Virus record (IMG/VR): IMGVR_UViG_3300033571_005902
Coordinates: 1-31,792 of that record
Reading direction: 5' to 3' (one strand)
From: a virus
Length of the DNA stretch: 31,792 nt
Shown: positions 18,201-26,223 of the stretch, piece by piece
Numbering within the stretch: the first letter of the stretch is position 1
Layout of the letters: each line of letters opens with the position of its first letter
Notes under the pieces: generated by a model
What the model was told of the DNA's origin: nothing
What the model saw: the letters and a program-made list of their open reading frames with translations, nothing else
The model's database searches: none
Position numbers and translations under genes: made by a program

Positions 18201-19635
18201 AACTGCAGGTACGTCTATGAAATTTATAGGAACTTGGAGCGGTTCTGCTAGTTACATTCTTGGTGACGTAGTTTATTATGCTGGTGCTTCTTGGGGATGT
18301 ATTTTTCCCGCTTTTCCTGGCGATCAACCTCCTACTCTTAATCCTACTAGTTGGAATATAGTTGCAGCACAAGGAGTTCAAGGTCCCGCAGGTACTAACG
18401 GAACAGCAGGTTCATCAGGTAGAAGTGGAACAGCAGGAACATCAGGTACGTCAAGCGCAGGAACACCAGGAACTGCAGGAACATCGGGTACTTCAAGTGC
18501 TGGATCTCCAGGTTCTTCAGGAACGTCAGGTGTTAACGGAAGTCCAGGAACGTCAGGTACTTCAAGTAATGGATCACCAGGAACTTCAGGAACGTCAGGT
18601 AATTCAATTACAGTTTCTAACAACACAAACAACTACGTTACAACTGCTACCGGTGGTTTTAATATTAACGGGGAACAAAACCTACAGTTCGACGGAACAA
18701 CATTAACACTTAGCAACACATTAGGTATTGCATCTGCTTCTGGTAATTTATCATTAGCAGGTCCTACAGTTGATTCTGGTGGTGCTATCACACATAAAAT
18801 GCCTGTTGTAATTAACGGTACAACTTATTATATGCTATTACAAGAAGCAACTCCATCTTATTCTTACACACAATTTATTCAAATAAATGTAACAACAATT
18901 GGTTACATTAAGTACTATAAGCAAGGCGTTGGAACGGTTTACTATTTCGTTCCTATTACCGGTAACTTCTTTATTTCTGATTGCTCTGCAGTGTCTACAT
19001 TAGCACCAGGTATTCCGTTTGCACAAGTAGCAGATTTTACAATTGTAAATTCAGGTATTACTTGTACTGGAAGTAATTACAGACAGAACGTTTCAATTGA
19101 CGTAACAGAAACTGGTTATATTAAATACGATAAATTAGGTGTTGGTACTATACTATTCTATGTAGGTTCTACAGGTAACCAAACTCTATCTGATTGTTTA
19201 GATCCTGCAACATTAGAATATGGTTATCCAACTTCTGATCCAGCAGTATTCACTATTAATAACTACGGTTCAGCATGTGGCGGTACACCACCTCCAACTC
19301 CACCATCAGGTGATATTATTGGAGTAGGTGGTTATATGCAACCATGTATCGGAGGCACTATCGACGACTTTATGGGAGCGTCAGTAACTATTAATACAAC
19401 TTATGAAGTAGATTCAGAGTTTGGCGTCAATGTTAGCTACACAAGTATTGGTGCAAGTTGCGGAAGTGGAACTAGTACTCAATCATTCACAGTAACAATA
19501 CCTGCAGGATCTTTTTCAAGTAACTTCGATGCTTGCTTATACGGAGCATATTTCCCAAGTGGTGCACAAATATGCGGAGCATGTATTACAAGCTGTGATA
19601 ACGCATCAATAGATTTAACCGGATATACTTGCTAA
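15295..19635 (+). CDS. Collagen-like modular tail fibre 1
   Basis: 1446 aa. An anchor-like N-terminus (1-60, containing GYGSIYYGTDKQLRLI and ITVFG) is followed by Gly-X-Y tracts of the GSSGTSG type with globular inserts between them. The inserts are: a beta domain (about 133-215); a C1q/TNF-like jelly roll (about 283-432, ending PGYTAWLQIKQI); a third domain (about 583-682); a fourth (about 700-845); and a CBM5/12-like sugar-binding module (about 973-1032, with YILGDVVYYAGASWGCI and PPTLNPTSWNI). The C-terminal part (1103-1446) has two tandem copies of a roughly 70-aa domain, a PPPTPP linker and a cysteine-rich end. The triplets are nearly free of proline, unlike animal collagen. Function: trimeric fibre for host or surface binding. 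It is first in a five-gene cassette. Confidence 0.82.
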   Translation: MATSTVKIGTGSSEGGQITISTSGTGGNGTPSTGYGSIYYGTDKQLRLIDDTGAITVFGAGGGTSGGSGSSGSSGTSGTRGAAGTSGTSGANGSVGSSGQSGSSGSSGSSGQNGTSGSSGVNGSSGSSGTSGATSIFVGTSTSSFNVSNGTKTFTTQLGLNFTVGQTVSIAYDGTNFMVGVIQSYLPNTGALTVSVTYHEGSGTYNAWNIAVSSIPGTSGSSGSSGSTGSSGSSGLSGSAGSSGSSGQDGTAGTSGATFGTSGTSGVNGSSGASGTAGTSGVSNLSANWYGFFANTTDPLTVGTTGQMIAWPTTVTSSGITVQSTSQVRVSNTAVYEMIFNTGYFSGASSSTLTVEFYRNGSQLTGSQTVFQSPGNQNAYGGVAPFIASLNANDYIEVRVWASVGGGSLNRVNLFGSPGYTAWLQIKQISQTGGTSGTSGGTGTSGTSGQNGTSGSSGQNGTSGSSGNSGTAGTSGTSGSSGTSGTRGSSGSSGSTGTSGSSGTSGTRGSSGSSGSTGTSGSSGSTGTSGSSGTSGTRGSSGSSGTSGNNGTSGSSGQNGTSGSSGQNGSSGTSGSSGTSGVNGLGLSAKSGSIYGTSGWGFDAGLGRWQYQLVFAVPFGSDNFTSYATLWPGGHSSYDTNDPFTFIYQTASGLLLIADVGQVPQASWRVDWSAIANGETGVPGTSGTSGLSGTSGRSGGPLNSTFVGNTPAEVFLNLSAGSNQQMGGCGTSGWTITPISEGKVQITVDGTVDNSAAQQYIQLAYGTGTPPAKGAAGTGSSIGTSINFYNSATSYNLPFSLTAIVSGLTVGTQYWFDVIVTGNNTTQTSKLYNLSFNGLELSGYAGTSGTSGTRGSSGSSGSSGSTGSSGSAGTSGQTFGTSGTSGSTGSSGSTGSSGSSGSSGSTGSSGTSGSSGNNGFNGSSGSSGTSGTSAPGTPGSSGSSGVNGTSGTSGSRGTSGTSGQNGSSGTAGTSMKFIGTWSGSASYILGDVVYYAGASWGCIFPAFPGDQPPTLNPTSWNIVAAQGVQGPAGTNGTAGSSGRSGTAGTSGTSSAGTPGTAGTSGTSSAGSPGSSGTSGVNGSPGTSGTSSNGSPGTSGTSGNSITVSNNTNNYVTTATGGFNINGEQNLQFDGTTLTLSNTLGIASASGNLSLAGPTVDSGGAITHKMPVVINGTTYYMLLQEATPSYSYTQFIQINVTTIGYIKYYKQGVGTVYYFVPITGNFFISDCSAVSTLAPGIPFAQVADFTIVNSGITCTGSNYRQNVSIDVTETGYIKYDKLGVGTILFYVGSTGNQTLSDCLDPATLEYGYPTSDPAVFTINNYGSACGGTPPPTPPSGDIIGVGGYMQPCIGGTIDDFMGASVTINTTYEVDSEFGVNVSYTSIGASCGSGTSTQSFTVTIPAGSFSSNFDACLYGAYFPSGAQICGACITSCDNASIDLTGYTC
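15475..18600 (+). repeat. Interrupted Gly-X-Y coding repeats of fibre 1
   Basis: Six blocks of 9-nt-type repeats (GG-acg/agt/tca, encoding GTS or GSS) lie at about 15475-15690, 15943-16140, 16594-17040, 17344-17390, 17833-18210 and 18391-18600. Within the third block a 63-nt unit starting ACTAGAGG (16750-16812) is repeated from 16813, where the unit is 90 nt, and again in part from 16903. Such near-identical copies favour length change by recombination. Confidence 0.85.
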
Positions 19636-19638
19636 GAT

Positions 19639-20202
19639 ATGATTAATTTAAACGTAAACGAACCGAATCAATTTGTCATCTATGCTGACACAATTGATTC
19701 TAGTGTGCAAGAATGGGGAGACTTATTTCTAATAGGATTTAAAAGTCTTTACAGTAATCATTGGGTATATGTTATTCCTAATATAGTAACTAGAAATTAC
19801 CGTTACGTGCAATTAGAAATGACTCCAGTTCAACAAGGGGAATCTGATGATCCGTTCAATGCTGTTATTGCTATGTTTCCTCCAGGAAACTATGACTATA
19901 AAGTTTGGAATATTACTACACCAGTATTAGATCCAGGGTTTGGTATTCTAATAGATCAAGGACAAGCTATACTAGGAGAGTATACACCGCCAGAAGTAGA
20001 GAATACAGTTTTTATTTCAGACAATGAAGATTTTGAGTCGATTATATACTATACTGGTGTATTAAATAATTGCGTTATTAATTTTGCAAATTCACCTTAT
20101 ATTATTGAAACAGATACAACTAATACATGTCAACCTCTTGAAATAGCTAACACTGGTTACTTATTAGTTAAAAAAGGTTTAACATTAACATTAACATCAT
20201 AA
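19639..20202 (+). CDS. Fibre-cassette structural protein, family unknown
   Basis: 187 aa, beta-rich. MINLNVNEPNQFVIYADT opens a domain in which PPGNYDYKVWNI and a strand ending QAILGEYTPP follow in order. The pattern is familiar from small structural proteins beside fibres in Bacteroidota phages, but I cannot name the family. The C-terminal third (CQPLEIANTGYLLVKKGLTL) may be a small strand-rich cap. It follows fibre 1 by 3 nt and precedes a small protein by 1 nt, so it is co-transcribed. A possible role is as a connector between fibres and the tail, or a fibre-assembly factor. Confidence 0.6.
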   Translation: MINLNVNEPNQFVIYADTIDSSVQEWGDLFLIGFKSLYSNHWVYVIPNIVTRNYRYVQLEMTPVQQGESDDPFNAVIAMFPPGNYDYKVWNITTPVLDPGFGILIDQGQAILGEYTPPEVENTVFISDNEDFESIIYYTGVLNNCVINFANSPYIIETDTTNTCQPLEIANTGYLLVKKGLTLTLTS

Positions 20203-20203
20203 C

Positions 20204-20515
20204 ATGGCAGGAGGACACTTAAAACTAGAAGAGAACGGATTTATAACATTTGGTATTTCAAACGCAACGCCTGAAACACCAGATCAATATTATGTTTCTG
20301 TATTCGCGCAAAACAACGCAATTAAGTTCGTAAATTCAGTAGATGAAGTTTATGAGTTAGGTGTTGCAGGTCAGGTGCCTTCTGACACAACAGCAAATAT
20401 TTTAGCTATAGCAGATCCAGTAGCAGGCATGATAAGATACTCAACAGACGATCAAGTTATGGCTTTTTACGATGGATCTGATTGGATTAAATTACAAAAT
20501 AACGGAACATTATAA
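20204..20515 (+). CDS. Short protein sharing the fibre N-terminal anchor
   Basis: 103 aa. The N-terminal half (HLKLEENGFITFGI, then QYYVSVFAQNNAIKFVNS) matches in layout the first 50 residues of the next gene (GKLRIDGAGEIQFGEN, GYVSLYSQNGVLKAQNSSG) and the start of fibre 1. The C-terminal half (AGMIRYSTDDQVMAFYDGSDW) is a motif common in phage tail-fibre ends. It therefore looks like a fibre without a shaft: an anchor plus a small distal domain. Its stop overlaps the ATG of fibre 2 (TAATG), suggesting coupled translation. It may be a short fibre or a plug at an unoccupied attachment point. Confidence 0.6.
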   Translation: MAGGHLKLEENGFITFGISNATPETPDQYYVSVFAQNNAIKFVNSVDEVYELGVAGQVPSDTTANILAIADPVAGMIRYSTDDQVMAFYDGSDWIKLQNNGTL

Positions 20516-22290
20516 TGGGTACAGGTAAATTAAGAATAGACGGAGCCGGTGAAATACAGTTCGGAGAAAATCCTTCAAACCCGCCTGCGCCCGATTTTGG
20601 ATATGTAAGTTTGTATTCACAAAACGGAGTACTAAAAGCACAGAACAGTTCAGGACAAATTACTGTTTTTGGATCATCTGGTAGTTCAGGTAGTTCTGGA
20701 AATTCTGGAACCAATGGTACATCAGGTCAGTCTGGAACGTCAGGTCAGTCTGGAACATCTGGTAGTTCAGGAGTGTCAGGTAATAATGGAACTTCAGGAA
20801 CGTCAGGAGGAACTGGTAGTTCAGGCACGTCAGGTCAGAACGGAACATCAGGTTCGTCAGGACAATCAGGTTCTTCCGGTAGTTCTGGAAATTCTGGAAC
20901 TAATGGAACATCAGGTCAATCTGGAACATCAGGTTCTTCAGGTAGTTCAGGAGTGTCCGGAAGTGCAGGAACGTCTGGTAGTTCAGGTCAGTCTGGTTCA
21001 GTTTACTATTCTACTTCTACTACTTCTTTAACATTAGGTAATGGTACGCAGACTTTAATAGTTGCTACTGGTTTACAGTTTACGCCAACCCAAGACGTAA
21101 CAATTCTATATCCACCAGATCCTTTAAGTTATAATATGACTGGTGTAATTGCTGGTTATGATTCTAACGACGGAGAATTAATTGTCAATGTTTACCAAAC
21201 AGTTGGAACAGGTACATTTGCAAACTGGATCGTTAACTTAGATGGTGCAGTTGGAGCAGCAGGAAGTTCAGGTACGTCAGGTGCTAACGGAACGAGTGGA
21301 ACCAGTGGTGGTGCAGGTGTTGCAGGAACCTCAGGAACGTCAGGACAGAACGGAACAAGCGGAACTAGTGGAGAGAATGGAACAAGCGGACAGAACGGAA
21401 CTAGTGGTACGTCAGGTACAGATGGTAGTTCTGGACAGAGTGGAACAAGCGGAACAAGCGGAGTATCTGGTTCGTCTGGAACCAGCGGTGCGTCGGGACA
21501 ATCTTCTTCTTTATTTCCTTACAATGCAAGAACAAATATTACTTCAGGAAATCCTGGTAACACAAATATAATTTGGAACAATGCTACTCAAGCGTCTGCA
21601 ACCCAAATTAATATATCGCATTTAGATCGTAACAATGAAGATATTGATGTTTTTTTAGCTTTAATTCAATCAGGCACAAAAGTTATTATTCAAGATGCAA
21701 ACAATTCTACCCAATATCAAGTTTGGACTTTCGGTGCAGGAACTGAAGTAGGACCAAATTCATATTGGGAATTCCCAGTAACATTTGTATCAAGTACTTT
21801 TAGTTTTACTGGCGGTGAAAATATTCTACTAATCATTGCATCACAACCATCCGGTACTTCAGGAAGTAGCGGAACATCCGGTCAAAACGGAACATCCGGT
21901 CAAAACGGAACATCTGGAACGTCAGGTACCTCACAATCAGGTCTAAACTACACAGCAGTATTTTCTGGTAGTGGAGCAGTCATTACACCCGGTGTTATTA
22001 CGTACATACGTGCTCCTAGAACGAGTACAATTACCAAAGTAACATTACTAGCTGATCAAGTTGGAAGTGCTGTCTTAGACATCTATAAGGATAGCTACGC
22101 AAACTTCCCACCGAACTCAGCAGATTCAATTTGTGGATCTTCTAAACCGACACTAAGTTCTGCAAACAAATATGAAGACTCTACTTTGTCAACTTGGACA
22201 ACCAGTATCACAGCAGGTGATGTAATAGGATTCACATTGGATTCTTGCTCTACAATTACTCAGATAACATTACAATTAGAAACAGCATAA
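20515..22290 (+). CDS. Collagen-like modular tail fibre 2
   Basis: 591 aa. An anchor (1-53) resembles the previous protein. Gly-X-Y tracts lie at about 54-162, 243-326 and 447-475. Between them are globular domain A (about 163-242), a visible paralogue of the first insert of fibre 1 (TST-S, NGT-T, GL-FT, GVI, then G-GT---W in the same order), and domain B (about 327-446). A roughly 115-aa C-terminal domain (from about 476, with SGLNYTAVFSGSGAVI and two cysteines) is the probable receptor-binding tip. No trimerisation or autoprotease motif was recognised. It starts in a TAATG overlap and ends 1 nt before the spike-like gene. Confidence 0.8.
   Translation: MGTGKLRIDGAGEIQFGENPSNPPAPDFGYVSLYSQNGVLKAQNSSGQITVFGSSGSSGSSGNSGTNGTSGQSGTSGQSGTSGSSGVSGNNGTSGTSGGTGSSGTSGQNGTSGSSGQSGSSGSSGNSGTNGTSGQSGTSGSSGSSGVSGSAGTSGSSGQSGSVYYSTSTTSLTLGNGTQTLIVATGLQFTPTQDVTILYPPDPLSYNMTGVIAGYDSNDGELIVNVYQTVGTGTFANWIVNLDGAVGAAGSSGTSGANGTSGTSGGAGVAGTSGTSGQNGTSGTSGENGTSGQNGTSGTSGTDGSSGQSGTSGTSGVSGSSGTSGASGQSSSLFPYNARTNITSGNPGNTNIIWNNATQASATQINISHLDRNNEDIDVFLALIQSGTKVIIQDANNSTQYQVWTFGAGTEVGPNSYWEFPVTFVSSTFSFTGGENILLIIASQPSGTSGSSGTSGQNGTSGQNGTSGTSGTSQSGLNYTAVFSGSGAVITPGVITYIRAPRTSTITKVTLLADQVGSAVLDIYKDSYANFPPNSADSICGSSKPTLSSANKYEDSTLSTWTTSITAGDVIGFTLDSCSTITQITLQLETA
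20673..21940 (+). repeat. Interrupted Gly-X-Y coding repeats of fibre 2
   Basis: Three repeat blocks at about 20673-21000, 21241-21495 and 21851-21940. A segment encoding GNSGTNGTSGQSGTSG occurs twice (about 20697 and 20886) with few base differences, pointing to recent internal duplication. AGT/AGC-rich triplets dominate the second block, whereas TCA/TCT dominate the first. Confidence 0.8.
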
Positions 22291-22291
22291 T

Positions 22292-24757
22292 ATGGCAATC
22301 TTTTACATAGACATGGTTAATGGTTCAGATGCAGCAGCTGGAACCTCTTGGGGTACGGCTTGGAAAACTGTTAACAACGGTTCGACAGCAGCACGTATAG
22401 CTCCTGGAGATGAAATTAGAGTTGCTAAATCTGGAGACAAAGCTTCTTTAGGTAATGGTACTTGGACAAGTGTAACAGCTAATGGACAACCAAATACAAC
22501 TTATAATATTTCAGGTGCTACTAATGCAACACCGATTGCAATAACAGTAGCAAGTGGAGGAAGTTGGGCAACAGGAGATGTGGTTTCTATTAACTCAGTT
22601 GCAGGTAATACAGCAGCTAACGGAATTTGGATTATAACAAGTACTGGTGCTAACACGTTCACATTAGATGGATCAGTTGGTAACGGTGCATATACTTCCG
22701 GTGGTACTGCACAGAACATTAATTTCAGATCTGTTAAATTAGCTTCTAATACACAGACTGCATTAGTTAGTGATTGTAATACAAACTGGACTGCTGCTAA
22801 TGGATCAACCTCTGCAGCAAACACAACTTCATGTGTTAAAACTACACCGCAAGGTATTCAAATAACTGCACCAGCTTCAGCAGCAAACAACACAAGGTAT
22901 GCTTATTTTACATTACCTGCTGCTACTGATTTTTCTGCTTATACACATTTAACTTTTTGGGCATTACCTGCAACGCAGGCACCACAAGCAACTACTTGGA
23001 GATTGTGCTTATGTTCCGATACACTAGGAACAACTATTGTAGATAGTATTCCTTTACCTGCTATTACAACTCTTAACCAACTTTATAGTTTTGTACTTCC
23101 TAGAACAGGCGGGGGTGCACTAGGTAGCTCGATTCAATCAATCGCACTATACACTGGTGCTAACTCTTTGAATAATGCTATTCTTGCCTTAGATAATATT
23201 AATGCATGTACTGCTACTGGACTAAATTTACAAAGTATTATTTCTCCAGTTGCAAGTAACACAGATCTTTATGACAACTATCCAATTGCTGGTATAGTTA
23301 ACAATATAGTTTTATTAGACAATGCATATAATACTTTAAATCTAAATACATCAGGATTAAGAGGTTATTACAGTGACACTCTTAATGGAACGATCACAAC
23401 TTACTATAGAAATGCAATAGATTATGCTGGTGTTAACTCGTTAGCATATTCATCTATTGCAGGTGCAATGGCTGATTGTACAGAGAATGGAACTGCCACT
23501 GCAATTACAACGTGGACTGGGGGTTGGGATACAGCTACTACAACACAAACATCTGTTACACTTGTTTATGTTGCTGCTGGTTCTGTTGGTTGGACTCCTA
23601 AAGATTACAACAAAGTTGAATGGATGGGAGTTCTTAGAGGAGTTAGAGGATTTGGAATGAACACGTTACAAGCAAGAACTTATTCTGGCTGGAATATATC
23701 AAATTGTTTTTCATCCGGAGCATCTATCGGCTATCTTTCTTCAGGTAGTTCGGTTTTAACTGGAGCTTTATATCCTAACACAGTTACTAATTTTGGCGTT
23801 AATAATTCAGGTACACCTGGTATTACAACTGCGTTTCAACAGATAAATGGTGACACTATAAGATTAAAAAATTGTCATACTATAACTCCTGCTAATGCTA
23901 ATGCTGGTGCATTTATTAATTCCGGTGCTCAATGTGTGTTTAAAAATGTAGAAGTTTATAACTCATCATTATCAGCAATTGCAAACAATGCACCGACTAC
24001 TAGTTTTTATAACACAACCGCAAAACTTAATGCTGGTTTAATTATTGCTAATGGTACCTCATATCTTAATACAGTTACAACAGCAGGAAATTCTTTCATT
24101 TTTTATGTGCCTGCAGCAGGTAACGCCGATGGTGGTAACCAATATGTACAAGACATTACTTACACAGAATCTTCTATTTACAGTAATGGACAATACGCTT
24201 TAGGTAATTCTTATATGAGTGGTCTAAATGGAAATGCAAGTGACTTTAAAGGTTATAGTTATCAAGCAGAAATTTCTAGAGAGACAACAATCACACATAG
24301 TGGTTCAAGTTCTTGGAGAGTAAATCTTCTAAACATGCCTAGAAATGCAGGTAATCCTGTTGCAATAAACTTTGGACAGATCTACTTAAAAGCAAACGTG
24401 GCTGCTACAATTAGCATGTGGGTATACCTAGAAAATAACCAAGCAGCTGCTAATATGACTTTGGTTGGTTATCAGATACCAGGTATTACTACAAACCAAG
24501 TTGCTACAGCAAATACTGCAATCACAGGCACTTGGCAACAATTATCAATCACAGTTACTCCAACAGCAAATGGTGTAGTAACTCTACAAGCTAATGCTTG
24601 GTTAGCACAAGGAGCAGCGACTAAAAGCGTTTACTTTGACGACATAAGTATACCACTTGGAATTAACACGTTCAATATGGAACAACCATACTTTGGTATT
24701 CCTTATGTACAAAACGCAGCAGCACCAAGTGTAGCATACGCAGCAGTTGGATTATAA
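22292..24757 (+). CDS. Tailspike-like protein (beta-helix start, carbohydrate-binding end)
   Basis: 821 aa. The N-terminus (FYIDMVNGSDAAAGTSWGTAWKT-type block, about residues 4-26, then PGDEIRVAKSG) is the usual beginning of right-handed parallel beta-helix proteins such as tailspikes. The middle is rich in Asn/Thr/Ala/Gly with many short strands, compatible with a beta solenoid, though no clean coil period was counted. Near residues 660-790 there is a jelly-roll-like region, with SSSWRVNLLNM and a closing VYFDDISIP, resembling family 4/9 carbohydrate-binding modules. No catalytic residues can be assigned. It is the last gene of the cassette. Role: binding, possibly depolymerising, surface glycans. 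Confidence 0.65.
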   Translation: MAIFYIDMVNGSDAAAGTSWGTAWKTVNNGSTAARIAPGDEIRVAKSGDKASLGNGTWTSVTANGQPNTTYNISGATNATPIAITVASGGSWATGDVVSINSVAGNTAANGIWIITSTGANTFTLDGSVGNGAYTSGGTAQNINFRSVKLASNTQTALVSDCNTNWTAANGSTSAANTTSCVKTTPQGIQITAPASAANNTRYAYFTLPAATDFSAYTHLTFWALPATQAPQATTWRLCLCSDTLGTTIVDSIPLPAITTLNQLYSFVLPRTGGGALGSSIQSIALYTGANSLNNAILALDNINACTATGLNLQSIISPVASNTDLYDNYPIAGIVNNIVLLDNAYNTLNLNTSGLRGYYSDTLNGTITTYYRNAIDYAGVNSLAYSSIAGAMADCTENGTATAITTWTGGWDTATTTQTSVTLVYVAAGSVGWTPKDYNKVEWMGVLRGVRGFGMNTLQARTYSGWNISNCFSSGASIGYLSSGSSVLTGALYPNTVTNFGVNNSGTPGITTAFQQINGDTIRLKNCHTITPANANAGAFINSGAQCVFKNVEVYNSSLSAIANNAPTTSFYNTTAKLNAGLIIANGTSYLNTVTTAGNSFIFYVPAAGNADGGNQYVQDITYTESSIYSNGQYALGNSYMSGLNGNASDFKGYSYQAEISRETTITHSGSSSWRVNLLNMPRNAGNPVAINFGQIYLKANVAATISMWVYLENNQAAANMTLVGYQIPGITTNQVATANTAITGTWQQLSITVTPTANGVVTLQANAWLAQGAATKSVYFDDISIPLGINTFNMEQPYFGIPYVQNAAAPSVAYAAVGL

Positions 24758-24766
24758 AAACAGAGA

Positions 24767-25009
24767 ATGGCAAATTTAACCTACATAGAAAAATTAACAC
24801 TCTACACGACGAGTTTAGATAAAATGGTTTATAATTACATTGGCGATCATACTTTTGAACACCAGTGTACTTTAATTAAAGCACTACTAGAGTTACTAGA
24901 AAATGCAATGGAAGATTCAGAATACGAATCTGTTAGTGAAGAAGACAAAACAAATATTACAAGGATCAGAGAAGGTGCAAAAGCCATCCTAAAACCTTTT
25001 AATATATAA
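24767..25009 (+). CDS. Small helical protein, unknown function
   Basis: 80 aa, mostly helical and acidic in the middle (ENAMEDSEYESVSEEDK). One hydrophobic patch (LIKALLELLE) could form a helix-helix interface. No motif is recognised. It sits 9 nt after the spike gene and 16 nt before the portal gene, and so belongs to the late structural unit. It could be an assembly factor, but nothing in the sequence proves it. Confidence 0.55.
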   Translation: MANLTYIEKLTLYTTSLDKMVYNYIGDHTFEHQCTLIKALLELLENAMEDSEYESVSEEDKTNITRIREGAKAILKPFNI

Positions 25010-25025
25010 AGTATAAAACAACATT

Positions 25026-26204
25026 ATGTCAGAAGAAATAAACAAAAGGGTATACTCGATGAAGATGGAAAAGGTCTTCTCGCCTGCAGTTCCTGAAGTT
25101 CTTGAACATCGTTTCAATAATACAAAGTGGGTTTGGTTTGGAATCGATAATCTCTATCCACAATTTATTGTAGAACTATTTAACAAATCTGCAATCAACA
25201 GAACTTGTTTAATATCTAAACAAATTGCAGTGGTAGGTAACGGACTTAGAACAATGGATCCAGGACAAGAATCACTATTAGATTACATTAACCCTAATGA
25301 AAGCTGGACAGAAGTATTTGAAAAATTTGCACTTGACTACCTAACGTTTGGTGCTGGTGCTTTAAATGTAATTTGGTCTAATGACGGTACAGAGATTGCA
25401 GAGATTTACCACGTAGATGTAAGTGCAGTTCGTTCTGGACATATCAGTTATGACACACAAAGTGTAGAAGAATACTATGTGAGTTACGACTGGGCAAAAT
25501 ACAAGAAAGCAGAATGGAAGCCTAGAGCATTTCATAAATTCGATCCAAGTAAAGCATTAGAGCATCCAAGTCAAATTCTTTACTACTATGATTATTCTAT
25601 CGGACAATCCGTTTATGCACTTCCTAGTTATAGCGGAAGTATGACGGACATAGCCACGGACATAGAAGTAAGTTCGTACCATCTTTCCCAATTGAAAAAT
25701 GGATTAACTCCTAATCTAGTAATCCAAATGAATGATGGAACTCCATCTGCAATTGAAAGAAACGCTATCTACCAAGATGTAACTTCAGCCTTCAGTGGTA
25801 CGGAAAACGCTAGTAAAGTACTAATGTTTTTCAATTCAGGTCCAGAAAATAAAGCAGATGTTACAACGTTGGCACCTACTGGAGATGATTATTTTCTACA
25901 ACTTAATTCAAGAATAGAACAGAAAGTATTACTAGGTCATCAAATTTCTTCGCCAAAGCTATTAGGTATTTACAACACTGAAGCATCTATTCAGATAGGT
26001 AATAACCGTGACGAAATATTGACTTCATACGAGCTCTTTAAGCAGCAAATTATTATTCCCAACACTAAAGCTTTATTAAAACCATTTAACAAATTGTTTA
26101 AGTACAAAGGTGGACAAGGAGATTTGTACATCGAACCTATTAAACTATTTGACAACCAAGAAGGACAACCAGTAGACACACAAGTAGTTACTGAAATGTC
26201 TTAA
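25026..26204 (+). CDS. Portal protein
   Basis: 392 aa. The portal is the dodecameric ring at one capsid vertex through which DNA passes. The N-terminal half has WVWFGIDNLYPQFIVELFN, NRTCLISKQIAVVGNG and FALDYLTFGAGALNVIW, an order matching PBSX-type/Bacteroidota portals (helix, G-N-G loop, then a WxxxG-type beta motif). The clip/stem region covers the middle. The end (QKVLLGHQISSPKLLGIYNT, then a Q-rich helix, KALLKPFNKLFK) is the usual crown. The length fits the family. It is 24 kb downstream of the terminase in this window, whereas portal normally follows terminase directly. The leader is A/T-rich (ATATATAA). Confidence 0.85.
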   Translation: MSEEINKRVYSMKMEKVFSPAVPEVLEHRFNNTKWVWFGIDNLYPQFIVELFNKSAINRTCLISKQIAVVGNGLRTMDPGQESLLDYINPNESWTEVFEKFALDYLTFGAGALNVIWSNDGTEIAEIYHVDVSAVRSGHISYDTQSVEEYYVSYDWAKYKKAEWKPRAFHKFDPSKALEHPSQILYYYDYSIGQSVYALPSYSGSMTDIATDIEVSSYHLSQLKNGLTPNLVIQMNDGTPSAIERNAIYQDVTSAFSGTENASKVLMFFNSGPENKADVTTLAPTGDDYFLQLNSRIEQKVLLGHQISSPKLLGIYNTEASIQIGNNRDEILTSYELFKQQIIIPNTKALLKPFNKLFKYKGGQGDLYIEPIKLFDNQEGQPVDTQVVTEMS

Positions 26205-26223
26205 TATATAAGAAAAAATTATC

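Noticed and set aside
15591-18632. Reverse-strand open frames rich in VPDVPELP over the fibre repeats
   Set aside because: They are the mirror of Gly-X-Y coding repeats: repeats of this codon pattern leave other frames open. They have no start context, and the forward frame is a continuous 1446-aa gene.
16502-18706. Forward frames reading VRQVLEEVQVLQ over the same repeats
   Set aside because: Frame-shifted shadows of the collagen-like repeats; the composition is an artefact of repeating GGT/TCA codons.
15475-21940. CRISPR-like or diversity-generating repeat system at the fibre genes
   Set aside because: Repeats are in-frame Gly-X-Y codons without unique equal-length spacers. No reverse transcriptase or template repeat was seen in the window.
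25001-26212. ATATATAA upstream of portal and connector as promoter boxes
   Set aside because: They overlap stop codons in AT-rich gaps, and no partner box is found at a fixed distance; too weak to call.
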